The notes below the pieces were generated by a model. That model saw only the letters and a program-made list of their open reading frames with translations, ran no database searches and had not been told where the DNA came from. Shown here in pieces: positions 11,053 through 43,375 of a DNA stretch of 64,000 nucleotides. This DNA comes from Onthophagus taurus. Lineage: Eukaryota; Arthropoda; Insecta; Coleoptera; Scarabaeidae. The stretch covers positions 8,561,001-8,625,000 of the forward strand of contig NC_091972.1 in assembly GCF_036711975.1 (NCBI RefSeq). The letters run 5' to 3'. Position numbers and translations under genes: made by a program. The stretch's first letter is position 1, and the number at the start of each line of letters is the position of its first letter.

Positions 11053-11560
11053 ATGATTTACCCCTTTAGATTAATTTTTTTAAGGAATAGAAAAAACTGC
11101 CTCTTAAATGTGTGCAACTTATACACAACTACAGCTCATCCATATATTGAAGAAGACCTTGATCCTGTATACAACTTAAGGTCACTTAACACCACACCCT
11201 TACTACAGTCAATGGATGAGGAAGTAATTTCAAACTTTAACTTAATGATACAGATTTGACCCAGTAAGATTTCTGGAAGAATCATTTTAATACTATCCAC
11301 TACATACATTTCTTTGATAAAGCCTGGAACAATGCCTTTGACATTGCAGTCAGCATAAAGAAAACTTTGGCTAACTTCTGTGCCTGACACACATTTCAGT
11401 CTTGTGGAAATGTTTGGAGTTCGAAATCATCGAGGATGATGTGGTCAAGAACTCACTCCAGAAGAACTTGAGAAGGAATTGCAACGTGAGCAAGTGAAAG
11501 CTGTGGAGGAGGAGCATGAGGTGCCAGATGCTTCAATTGCTGAAATAAAGGATATTTGCA
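11053..11560 (+). pseudogene. pogo/Tigger-type DDE transposase relic
   Basis: The stretch TTAHPYIEEDLDPVYNLRSL then NTTPLLQSMDEEVISNFN corresponds to the Tigger/pogo (and jerky, CENP-B) catalytic region DNAPGHP ... PPNTTSLLQPMDQGVI. Further on, after frame changes, FDKAWNNAFDIA and KKTLANFCA resemble the following D-AW-V-TI-NCF-KAGF helix. The acidic ELTPEELEKELQREQVKAVE is a plausible C-terminal remainder. Frameshifts and stops make it non-functional. It could be a decayed relative of whatever mobilised the pogo-like MITEs in this window. Confidence 0.75.
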
Positions 11561-11720
11561 GTAAGTAGAATGATGCTTTATTATCTTCGTCTTCTTCTGG
11601 AGTTACTTTCTTAAGTTCGATATCTTTATTACAATGCTCTTTTAATACCTCTTTCCGTTTCAGGGACGTGTAATATCTCGAAATGGAGATATTAACGGTC
11701 ATTCATCAAAATATGATCCA

Positions 11721-14700
11721 TTAATACCCTCAGAGTATGTAAATTGCACAAAAATAAAAATATCTCTGCTTTTTACACAAATACTGATTTTTTATCTTAA
11801 TTTAAAATTAAACCTCTAATTGGAGGACCCTATAATTGGAAGACCTTATTAGAGATTAGGTTACGCACATCAGAAGAAATCATGTACCTTTTGTGTTCTA
11901 AATACATTTCAATTTAATTGAGTAAAATCAGTTCTTTTTAGAGCTAAAAAATATTTAAATGTTTTTTATTTATTTTTTCTAGTAATATCTTCTGATGATA
12001 TTTCGTAGTGTAATTCTAACATTTGTATTCACTCCTAGTTTGAAAACAAAGTATAATACGATTAAATAGCTGTTTTGTTATTGCTCTTTTATGATAACAT
12101 TGATTATCACTGAATAAGACAAGTATGTTAAAACAGATTATTCACCAAACGATTTATGTAAATTTCTCTTTATTATTGAATCTAATTATAGAGTTTAACT
12201 ATACAGAAGCAACAACGTGGTAATATGAAATCATTAAATAATATTCTACTTATTAACATTTTTTATAAAGTTAAAAAGTTCTGCTTAGACTTTCAAAATG
12301 TTATTTTGATGCAGAAAATCACATTCTTGTAGTTAAACTCATTTTATCCTCTTAAATTTAGAAAATCTTATATTGACATTGAAATATCTCTAAAAATTTT
12401 CTAAGTTAGAGCTTTCTCTTATAGAATACCTGTCAATAAACACAAATTAATTTATGTATACTTTCCAAGAAACTCTTAATTATAACAATTCGAACCCAAA
12501 TTGACCTACTTTAAACCGACATTATACACAAAAGTTATTTTTATATTTCATCCTTTTTATGTAATATTTAAAATTTCGATCTTCTTAATGGGTCCTTTTA
12601 CAAGATAACTTACCATTTATTAGATCTACATTAATACTTATTGTTTATAAAGATTTTCAACCTCATCATATTAATCATTGATAATTAACCACAATTTATA
12701 TAATCACCGCAACAATTTTAAAAAATCATTCGAATTCCAAGAAAAACTCAATTACACAATTTCCACAACAAAGTATTATATAAAAAGATAACTTAAATAA
12801 CAAAAATTATAACAACAGCTGTAAGAAATGTTGGTTAGTCTAAAACTTTTTTTTTAATCAACAGACACAGAGAGAAAGTTAAAACGCTGTTTCGTATTCC
12901 ATCTGTAACTCACCGTAGAGGTTTTAAATACCAAAGATTGAAGCAAACTATCGGATCTAATCACTGGTTTTTAATAAATTTTATAAGAAACTTTGTATTG
13001 GTATAATTTTTAATCGGTTTAGTTTAAATGTTGTTTAGGTTTGTGTTTAAAACAGCAATTTTATTGATTTTATGGACATGTTTACCGTTGTTTTAAAACA
13101 CTCGATCCGTTTGATTCACGACAAGACACGTTACTGGCGTTCTCTCTACAACTACTAAACGAAACGAACGGATTCCTGCTTTTCTCTCCACAACAGTCAC
13201 CACGTTCCGCTTTACGTTCTACAGAATTTGCAAAGATAGAGAATGAAGGTCGGCAAGTTTATACTTTTTTTTTTTGAGGGAAATCCATTCACTTTTTATA
13301 TTCAAAACTTTTACCAAAAATCCTTTTCCATTCGAAAATTATTTAGTAACGAAATTTAATTTTTTTAAACAAACCTTGACTAATAATAAAATTCTAGGAA
13401 TAATCATCATCATGTTTGTAAATAAATACTAACCCAAACAATTTATATGAGATTAATTTTGATGTTTTAAGCTCTCCATTTTAAAGTTTTAAGCCTAACA
13501 TGTTCGACTATCGATGAACTCGGTTTCAACTTGCTTCATTGATTTATTGGATGATCACCTTTACAGGTATATCCAACTCAATTAAAATACGAAACATTTT
13601 GGAATGAGTATCCGAGGTCAACAATTTAGGCAACTATGCTTAAAATAATAATACAATTCACAGTACACAATTTATCAGGAGACTACTTCTTGACTTATCC
13701 CTATATGAATTAATGTTAAACACAACATTTTTTGTCTTATTCTATCGAAGGCTTTAGAATAGTCAAGTCACATCACAAATTAATTACCTTTCCGTTATCA
13801 GATGCCCTCAGAATATCATCCATAATGTTCAACAATCTGGTGGTGCAGCTATGACCCAAACTAGATTGCACCTCAGATAACAATTCATTTCAATAATACA
13901 TAATAACACATAATCTTCTCCAACCTTAGACAACACCTGTAGATACTGATCGGTTGCAGGTCAGCAAAGAAATGAGGATTTTTTATTTTTTGCCAAAAAA
14001 CTTTTTCCAGACGTTAGGCAATTGATAGTTTGATATGCTGGAATTGACAATATCTTTTATTTGAGGAATTATGTGTGGACAACAATTATTGATCATGTTA
14101 ATGTCATCGAGTTACTTCTTATTGGACGAATAATGCTATCTATGTCCAAATCAGTAAAAATTTTAAAAATATATTTTAATGAAAAACAAATGTAAAAAAA
14201 AAATAAAGAGGAAACGTGTTAAAATTGTGTGGGAACTGATTACAATTTTTCGTTGTTAATCTCTTAACCATATTCATACACATATTGTCCAAATTACACG
14301 CGCCATAGGATCTATGAGAAAATAAAGATCGTTTGTGCCCTATCTGGTTGACGCATCAATGGTTTTCGGTGAGATAAGTGGTGTGGTGTCAACCCTGTCA
14401 AAACTTGTCGCCAGAAAAAAAGATCCCCTTTATTTATCTCTCAAGGGTGTTCTTTTGTCAATAAGTAGGTACTTTGTTAATACTTAATGTTTGTTGCTTG
14501 TATTTTTTCTTAAAAGAAAAGTTAAAAAAAAAAATAGATAAAATATACATTTTAAACATTTATTTAGAGACCAGTTTTTATTGTATTGTAAATCTAATAA
14601 GCTTTTTATTAGCGCATTAGGGTCGTGTGTCGTTCAGATAAAGAAAAAAACTAAACCCCTCTTGGACTATGGCACGCGACCAGTTTTTCAAAAGCACCTT

Positions 14701-14879
14701 TTTTTATTATTCATAGTATCAATAGGGTGCAATGTAATTACTCTTTTATAAAAGAAATGTAACCCAAATTATAAACAAATTGAAATAAAAAGTTAAATAG
14801 AAAAATAAATTATCTTACTTTTAAACTTTAAATATTAGGTTAACACAACAAAAATGTATATTTGTATACTTGTAGAGTT
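11721..14879. other. Gene desert; no feature recognised
   Basis: About 3 kb of AT-rich sequence. A somewhat GC-richer patch at 13090-13260 could be regulatory, but nothing specific supports that. No exon-like open frame with plausible splice sites was seen. Confidence 0.4.
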
Positions 14880-16110
14880 ACGTTTTTATTAAACTAAAAC
14901 TAGAACTATCACTGGACCTAGAACTAGAAACATTCGGGTTTAGCCGTACGTCTCTTAAGACGGCTTAGATAACTTAGTTCTTGCAGACTAACTAAATACT
15001 ACTAGTGAATGACTGAATACTGATTCCAAAACACCAGATTCTGGTCTAAAAAGACTAGATCCTGCTTACAGATGACTATTATTTGCAGAAGATCAGCTGC
15101 TACTAAGAAAACCCTACATTTTGCTATTGGAAAATTGAATACTGATTGCAGAAGACTGGATTCTACTTAATACCAATAAGAGACTATACATTGCTATTAG
15201 AAGACTAGTACTGCTAATAAAAAACAGTATACGGCTAGCAAAAGAATAGACACTACGGGCAACAAACTAAATCCTGGCTATAAAAGACTGGATACTGTTT
15301 GCAGAAGACTTCTTAATACTTATAGAAGATTAAACATTATAAGCAGAATACTAGGTGCTGGAAGAGAACCAGATAGTGGTAATGGATGATTAAATATACA
15401 CAACATATTGTTTGTTGAAGCTTAGATGCTGCTGCCAAGAGATAAGATATTATTAAAACTTGCTTTATATATATTAGATATTGTTAAAAACGCTCCTTGA
15501 ATTAAATGAGCAAGATCTTGCTTTTTGGAATGATTTTTTTTTTAATATTGATTAAGATAACTTGTACCCCAGCTTGTCTAATGTTAACCTAGTGATTACT
15601 TACTGTAGAGTTATTAGAAATTTTCGTGTCAAGAATAAGGTCAACAAAGTTACACCGCTTAAAAGACAAGTATAGCAAATTCGTACTCTTACGCACATCT
15701 TTTCATTTAACAAATTTCTCTTCTAACGAACATAGATACGTTTGAAAAAGATATGAGTAAGTTTAGCCGGGGTCTAGTGTTAGTTCTAGTTTTAGTTCAA
15801 TAAAAAAATATATAACAATCTAGCGCTGAGTAACAAGTAAATCTAGAACTAAGACTAGCATTAGAACTAATACTAGAAATAGAACTAGTAACATTCGGGT
15901 TTAGCCGTGCGTCTCTTAAGACGGCTAAACCCGAATGTTTCTAGGTCTAGGTCTAGTGTTAGTTCTAATTTTCGTTCAATAAAAAGTAAACAACAACCTG
16001 CGCTGAATAACAATTAAAACTAGAATTACCATCCTTGCTTTATACATCATATAGACAACTCGATGTTGGTTTTAACAAGGTCCATTATATCGAGATATTA
16101 CTCTATTGAA
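14880..16110. mobile_element. Composite CTAG-hairpin / pogo-like element cluster
   Basis: A left CTAG arm with its GGGTTTAGCCGT stem base lies at 14890-14975. The matching right arm appears only at 15768-15806, separated by about 800 bp of degenerate minisatellite. A second, complete hairpin copy follows (15840-15985), with a stem of CATTCGGGTTTAGCCG and its complement. The cluster ends near 16085-16110 with ATATCGAGATATTAC, which in reverse complement is a pogo/Tigger-like terminus. The interior motif CATATAGACAACTCG is shared, reversed, with the copy near 9490. Confidence 0.65.
14990..15430 (+). repeat. Degenerate minisatellite
   Basis: Irregularly spaced variants of GAAGACTGGATACTG, separated by TTGCA/CTTACA words, recur about 15 times (for example AAGACTAGATCCTG, AAGACTGGATTCTA, AAGACTGGATACTG). 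The period is not constant, roughly 20-35 bp. The tract sits between the two separated arms of a CTAG hairpin. Confidence 0.6.
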
Positions 16111-16253
16111 TTTTTAATCAATTTTCAAAGAATATAACATAATCAATGCTGTTACATGAAGTGGGAGTGAGAAAGAGAATTAGGGGATGATTTCAAAGGC
16201 TGGCGTTCCAAGAAGCTCCACCCCAACAACCTCCAATTGGTCCAACACAGTTG

Positions 16254-16270
16254 CTGTAACTTGCAGATAA
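16254..16270 (+). promoter_or_regulatory. CTG-N9-GATAA composite site upstream of HLH3B
   Basis: CTG (16254-16256), nine bases, then GATAA (16266-16270), with an E-box CAGTTG just 5' (16248-16253). This is the spacing bound by TAL1/E-protein/LMO2/LDB1/GATA complexes in vertebrates. It lies about 200 bp upstream of the start codon of a TAL1-type gene. A CCAATTGG word is at about 16234. Function is inferred. Confidence 0.45.
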
Positions 16271-16468
16271 CAGATATTATTTCTACTCATATCACATCCT
16301 CTCAGTTCACGTTTGAAACGGATGCTGAGATCATTACTATATCAGTTATTCCCGAGTTCAATTATTAAACAAAATTATTTAAAATAAAAGTGTTTGATAA
16401 TAATAACTAATGGTAAGACTATTTAAATTTTTTTAAATAATTTTATTACAAGTAACCATTTTTAGCCT

Positions 16469-17197
16469 ATGATTACAATAAATTCAAATTCAGCCGACAT
16501 GGAATGGTCTGCTGAAGGAGAAAACACCGATTACAGCACATCTTCATCGCCAACAAACACGCGAAGACTTCAACAAACTTACGATGTTGATTCTCAATCA
16601 GATGAGGATGATTTATCTGATGATTTTTCATTGCTCGATAGTGACGATGAAAAATTAAGTCGTGATTCAAAATTTACTTGTTCGCAACCTTTAGTTCCAC
16701 ACCCGGTTGATGTTTCAACAACCAAAGGGGTTGTTAAAAAAATTTTTACAAACAGCCGAGAACGATGGAGGCAACAAAATGTTAGTGGGGCTTTCGCTGA
16801 ATTAAGAAAATTAGTTCCAACTCATCCACCTGACAAAAAATTGTCAAAAAATGAAATTCTACGAATGGCTATCAGATATATTAGATTATTAACGAATGTT
16901 TTGGAATGGCAACAAAGTAATGATACTCATATTAAATGTGAGGAAAATATTATTAAACAATTACCGGTTACTCCCCAGCAAGCGTTGAGATTTCGTGCAA
17001 GATTAAGGAGAAATTTAGTTATTCAAAATAATAATATATGTGATCGAAACGGAAATAATTTACTTATGATTGCTCCTAATAATCATTTGTGTGCTAAAAA
17101 GATTATATATTTTGAAAGTTTGGGAACGAAAAGAGTCAAACAAGAATACGAAGAGAAAGATGTAAAAGATGATGAAAAGGATTTAAAGAAACAATAA
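16469..17197 (+). CDS. HLH3B: TAL1/SCL-type bHLH transcription factor (HLH3B)
   Basis: A single open frame of 242 residues. The bHLH domain lies at about residues 89-145, with basic region [16 protein letters not shown], helix 1 [19 protein letters not shown] and helix 2 [16 protein letters not shown]. This is the TAL1/LYL1/HLH3B signature. The N-terminal 85 residues are acidic and Ser-rich; the C terminus ends in a charged Lys/Glu tail. An in-frame TAG directly precedes the start, and TTTTTAG there could also be a 5'-UTR splice acceptor. The factor should act in the nucleus as a heterodimer with an E-protein (Daughterless) on E-boxes. The symbol follows the Drosophila orthologue by domain similarity. 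Composite E-box/GATA sites flank the gene on both sides. Confidence 0.93.
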   Translation: MITINSNSADMEWSAEGENTDYSTSSSPTNTRRLQQTYDVDSQSDEDDLSDDFSLLDSDDEKLSRDSKFTCSQPLVPHPVDVSTTKGVVKKIFTNSRERWRQQNVSGAFAELRKLVPTHPPDKKLSKNEILRMAIRYIRLLTNVLEWQQSNDTHIKCEENIIKQLPVTPQQALRFRARLRRNLVIQNNNICDRNGNNLLMIAPNNHLCAKKIIYFESLGTKRVKQEYEEKDVKDDEKDLKKQ

Positions 17198-17199
17198 GG

Positions 17200-18000
17200 A
17201 ATAATTTATTTAAAATAAAATAGTTTACTTAAATTAGAATATACAGTTATATCTTTGTGAATTTGTGCAATGTTATATAAAAATATAAACTTATATATAC
17301 CACGATTTTCAAAGATCTGTTTTAATCTTCTTAGAAAGACTTATTTATTTCTTTTTTATTCCCTTCTGAAACATTTTGGTAAAATCCCTTGAAAAGAGAT
17401 TCATCCCTTAATTAATTTAGATAACAGTCAAGCAGGATTAACAGCCGCGTGTCCGACAAATTACGGTCACGATTAGCTTATTAGCTCCTTTTTTAATCCT
17501 CACCAATCGTTCCCACAAAAATCGGAGTTCACAGGATCATCTCACCCTCACTCTGAAGTTAGGTTGAGTAAAATTTCGTTGGGGATGGATAAATCGATAC
17601 TTCCGGTTCACACCCCTCACGTTTCATACCACAGCAAACACCTGCGTAGTGAAGATAACACAGTCTAAACACGCCCCCCAATTTCTACTCTCTCACTCAC
17701 ATTAAATGTATTTATGTAAAGGATGATAAAAAAAGGGATATTTTTTTATTTATGTGCATATATCTTCAAAAATGTAGATCACAAAGGATCTATTATAATC
17801 TATTAAAAGCAAAAAACATCAAAACATCAAAAGATTATGTTTATTAAAATTTGATGTTTTAATTGAAAACTAGAAAATGATGTAATACATATAACATTAA
17901 AATTGCTAGTGAATAAATACATAAAGTAAAGGTTCATTGTAAAAGTGCAAAAAATCGTAACCGTATCCGGTTGAAATGAACCAGTAACAGCATCTAAATC
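17200..18000. other. 3' flank of HLH3B with possible regulatory patch
   Basis: The first ~150 bp carry AATAAAAT-type poly(A) words. From 17400 to 17700 the sequence is clearly less AT-rich and holds two AGATAACA sites (about 17420 and 17653), GGATTA, ATCGATA and an E-box. It looks like a candidate enhancer rather than coding DNA. Confidence 0.4.
17639..17658 (+). promoter_or_regulatory. CACCTG-N9-GATAA composite site downstream of HLH3B
   Basis: E-box CACCTG at 17639-17644, then exactly nine bases, then GATAA (17654-17658). Spacing and orientation equal those of the upstream copy at 16254-16270. It lies about 440 bp beyond the HLH3B stop codon. Function is inferred from the vertebrate TAL1-GATA motif. 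Confidence 0.45.
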
Positions 18001-18130
18001 TAAACATGTCTAAATTTGTCTGAACGTATGTAAATGTGTCTAAATCTATGTAAATTTGTTTGAAAGTGCCCTAACTTGTCTAAACGCATCCAAACCGATC
18101 CAAATGTATTTAAATATGTCCAAAAGCATA
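18001..18130 (+). repeat. Decamer minisatellite, about 13 copies
   Basis: Successive 10-bp blocks TAAACATGTC, TAAATTTGTC, TGAACGTATG, TAAATGTGTC, TAAATCTATG and so on run without indels for about 130 bp, with consensus TAAATNTGTC. Divergence is up to about 40 percent per unit, but the 10-bp register is never lost. Confidence 0.85.
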
Positions 18131-18263
18131 CACGTGTGTTAAATTTTAAAGACTTCTCACCGTTCCACTGCACAACCACTGCTTTCTCTTCAGGTATGCA
18201 GAACGGAATACGAGGAGAATTCACCATTTATTGTCCCTTTTTATATGGTTTGAATGTTCTCAT

Positions 18264-19054
18264 AAGTCTGACGGCCAATTCGGGTGTATTATGTACCGTT
18301 GGCTAGCCAAACAACTATGCTCGTCCGTACGACTAGTTTTGACCACGTAAAGTATTTTGCCGTAGAGAAAAATTTCAAAGTAAAACTTTTTTGATTTGTT
18401 TATTCTAGAATGTTGAGAATGGCAACCGAAACACGAAGAACATTCAAAATTAAACGTTGGCAAACGTAATAAAAAGTTACGCGTACTTGAATTTTGGCCC
18501 ATGCAAAATGTTGGGAAGAAATAGATTAATTGATAATGGTAGAGATAGATAGAGATGGCGAAATTATAGTAATAGTGGGTGGCGAGGATGCAAATAAAAG
18601 ATGATTTTTAGTAGAAGTTGCCAAATGAGGTACGAAGGATAAAGAACAACAAAGAAATCGGGTCTGACGGCCGATTCGGGTGTATTATGTACCGTTGGCT
18701 AGCCAAACAACTATGCTCGTCCGTACGACTAGTTTTGACCACGTAAAGTATTTTGCCGTAGAGAAAAATTTCAAAGTAAAATTTTTTTGATTTGTTTATT
18801 CTAGAATGTTGAGAATGGCAACCGAAACACGAAGAACATTCAAAATTAAACGTTGGCAAACGTAATAAAAAGTTACGCGTACTTGAATTTTGGCCCATGC
18901 AAAATGTTGGGAAGAAATAGATTAATTGATAATGGTAGAGATAGATAGAGATGGCGAAATTATAGTAATAGTGGGTGGCGAGGATGCAAATAAAAGATGA
19001 TTTTTAGTAGAAGTTGCCAAATGAGGTACGAAGGATAAAGAACAACAAAGAAAT
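18264..19054. repeat. Tandem duplication of a ~396-bp segment
   Basis: The segment beginning GTCTGACGGCC (18266) and ending AACAACAAAGAAATC is repeated almost identically from 18662, with only a few substitutions seen. The second copy runs directly into a LINE tail. The two 80-96 codon antisense frames within it are just the two copies of one non-coding stretch. Confidence 0.9.
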
Positions 19055-19405
19055 CTGCATACAAAAACACTAAAAGATTTTTCGATCTTGCTATTCCAAT
19101 TGTTATTCCAGAATGCTTTCAACTATATATCGGTCAAATTGTACAATGCATTGCCATCAAAAATAAAAGAGTTGAATAACAAAAGGTTCAAACAGACACT
19201 TAAACGAATATTATTGGAAAAGGAGTATTATTCAATTGAGGAATAGCTGCAGACAAGAACTTTCCTAATATATAAATACTGGGTTGTGAATGGGTTGTAA
19301 GGAAGGATATGTAATATTTTGAATCTTACGAACTGTATATTATTGACGAGAACAATGTATAATCATACTTATTCAATAAAACTATGATTATTATTATTAT
19401 TAATA
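19055..19405 (+). pseudogene. Non-LTR retrotransposon 3' end
   Basis: The plus strand reads VKLYNALPSKIKELNNKRFK then QTLKRILLEKEYYSIEE, the conserved last helix region of CR1/Jockey-type LINE polyproteins (LWN-LP-I...F---LK--LL...YS--E). It is followed by untranslated sequence and a (TTA)n tail at about 19383-19403. The reverse transcriptase core is missing, although the preceding duplicated segment may be rearranged LINE sequence. Confidence 0.65.
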
Positions 19406-19483
19406 GATAAAGCCATTTTGTCAGAAATTGTTACTCCTCCTTTTGTCCAACATCTTCTCGTTTCATAAGGACTAAAGTAAATT

Positions 19484-20150
19484 TAACTAAAACTAGAACT
19501 AACAGTAGCACTATCACTAGAGCTAACACTAGACCTAGAAACTTTTGGGTTAAGCCATGCTGTTTTTGAAAAAATTTTTAACGTTTTGGATGCCATGTTG
19601 TATCCTTCTTCAGAAACAAGTTCGAAGTGGATAGGAAGATAGATGGGGCATGGAACTGAGAGTATATCAAAAGAAGACACATATGAATAGATACCTGTAG
19701 GCTATATCCCATCACCACCCACAACGGAAGAGGTCTGTGATTCAAGCCTTATTCCAGTGAGCAGAGAGGATATGTGATAAAGAAAACCTAAGGCCATCAA
19801 ACCACGCAGAGGGAAGATTCGGTAAGTACTACACCAGCCGATTTTATCTGCCTTCCTTATGTTTCAGGTGTGACAGAACAAATTGGGAGGTGTCTGAAGA
19901 AGAATGATGTCGTGGTAAGATACGGTACGGTCAGCAAAATACAAAATCCTCTTCTGATAGCCAAAGACAAACTAACCCCATTAAAAGGAGCGGGACTCTA
20001 TCGTCTATAGTGCAGTTGCGGGAAGTATTACGTTGGCCAAACTGGACGTAACATACAAGAACCGGACTTTATTTCCAAAGAATGACAAGAGAGGCAGAGA
20101 TTAAAAAAAAAACGAAAGTTTCTAAGTCTAGTGGTATTGTTAGTTCTAGT
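19484..20150 (+). mobile_element. Penelope-like GIY-YIG fragment between CTAG-repeat arms
   Basis: CTAG arms lie at 19484-19552 and, inverted, at 20115-20150. Between them (about 19850-20100) the plus strand reads GRCLKKNDVVVRYGTVSKIQ, then KDKLTPLKGAGLYRL, a stop, and CSCGKYYVGQTGRN. This is the linker and GIY-YIG endonuclease of Penelope-like retroelements (G-Y-I-CSCGK-YVG-T-R). The in-frame stop and the missing RT make it a relic. A hammerhead-like motif lies on the opposite strand at 19566-19615. Confidence 0.72.
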
Positions 20151-20778
20151 TTGTCATTGTTAAGACACATTAATGGCTAAGCAGGAATTAATGGAAACAA
20201 GTGAACGAATAATACTGAAAAAAAATCGTAATTGAATAAATCAAAATTAATTTTATTTTTATTTCGATCTAATCTTGTATAATATAAAATTTATATGGCA
20301 CCCATACAAATACCACAAATAAATGACATTTGCATAGAATTTCTTTTCTCTTTAACAATTAATAAGATAAAGACATACACAAATTGTAATAATTGCACAA
20401 GTCACAAATATTTTGTCTCAATTTGATCGACACTTAGTATTTATACAATTTTTTTTCATAGTTTTAAAAATCAGTTTATGTACACAACATGTTTCTTTTC
20501 AAGTCTTAATTGATACGTTAAAGTCAGGTACATACTAAAAGTAAAAGATAAAAAAATAATTAATCTCAAAGTTAAGAAAAAAAAGAACAATAATTTTTTT
20601 GTAAGGTTATTAAATCGAAAATTGAAGTTTTGAGGTAGAAAACTAAATTAGTTTTTATATAAAGCTTATTTTACTTGGCAAGCAAATTAACAATAAAAAA
20701 ATATATACTTTAAAATTAATAATTTGAAAATTAAATTATTTAAAAATAATAAAATATAAAAGATTTATAATAGGATTT
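20151..20778 (-). other. 3' UTR region of hopscotch
   Basis: Very AT-rich sequence after the JAK stop codon, with several AATAAA words on the minus strand (for example near 20253). No repeat or frame recognised. Confidence 0.5.
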
Positions 20779-33444
<12,666 letters not shown>

Positions 33445-34476
33445 AGTTTCTTTTTTGAAACAAACTTGAATGATTTGTTTAAGATTTTTTATAAATATAT
33501 GTGTGGACGTAATATGGAGGGGTTTAATTGTTTTAGCACCATCGAGAAATATAACACTTCTTAAATATTTTTTATGCTCGTAGCTATTAAATACAAACAA
33601 TTTAGAGGTCTTTGCTATTTAACCACAAAAAAATCATTTAATACCAACCCACTAATAATTATTATTTATCGCCAATTATTTTTCAGGGCTATGAAATTAA
33701 TAGCTTTTTTTTTACTTTTTTGAATGTTTTATGATTAAATTGTGTAAATAATGATATTTCATTATTTTTAATTTTTTCTTAACCACATAATAATGGTTAT
33801 TCTTAGATAACGTTGGTAGCATTGCGTGTCAAATGTCAAGGTGAAATGCAAGGTTCATTTAAGTCACATTTAAGTAATCTAAAGCTTTAATGGACTGTAA
33901 TGAGATAAACTATTAACCCTGATATTAATAATCACCATGTACATCTTAATTTCAGCTTATTGAGATATATAGAAATTAAAAGGATATGTAAAGGATAAAT
34001 GTGGTAAATATTGTTTTAATAATTTATTTGAAAAAGTTATGCAACTGGTTCATAAATAGTATTATAGGAATCAGTTATAAATAATTTGTTCTTGCTAAAT
34101 ATACAAAAAAAATCAATGAGCAATTCGCAACAATTGAAAAATTCAAAGAAAAAAACAAGATTTTTGAAAAGGTTGTGATTACGGATACTTTACAAACATT
34201 TAGACTATGCAAATAGGTATATCCTAACATTATATCTATTTTAGCCCCTTAAGCGTTGTAAACATAATGCATAAATTACAACAATTATTTTTTTCTTTTG
34301 AATTTCTTTGTACATACACATATAATGAATTAATGTAAAATAGCTAACACAAAGAGTTGAAAAAGAAACACTATTCTACACAAATCTCCCAAAAAGTCAA
34401 ACTTTTTGTATAAATTAGTTTACTTAAAATCATTAGAGGGCTAAAAAATAATACATACTCATTAACACTACTAAAT
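33445..34476. other. Intergenic: hop promoter side and XNP 3' UTR
   Basis: The part next to 33444 should contain the hop 5' UTR and promoter. The part from about 34000 to 34476 is the XNP 3' UTR side, with AATAAA-like words on the minus strand. No other gene is visible. Confidence 0.5.

Positions 34477-43375
<8,899 letters not shown>

Noticed and set aside
14890-15985. CTAG hexamer arms as insect telomeric repeats
   Set aside because: The unit is a degenerate ACTAGA/ACTAAC hexamer arranged as a palindrome, not TTAGG tandem repeats.
18260-18898. Duplicate 80-96 codon minus-strand proteins
   Set aside because: They are the two copies of one tandem duplication and antisense to LINE-like DNA.
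33445-33600. 52-codon N-terminal extension of hopscotch
   Set aside because: It is in frame, but AT-rich and unlike a FERM N terminus. The Met at 33444 begins the recognisable domain, so the extension is probably 5' UTR.
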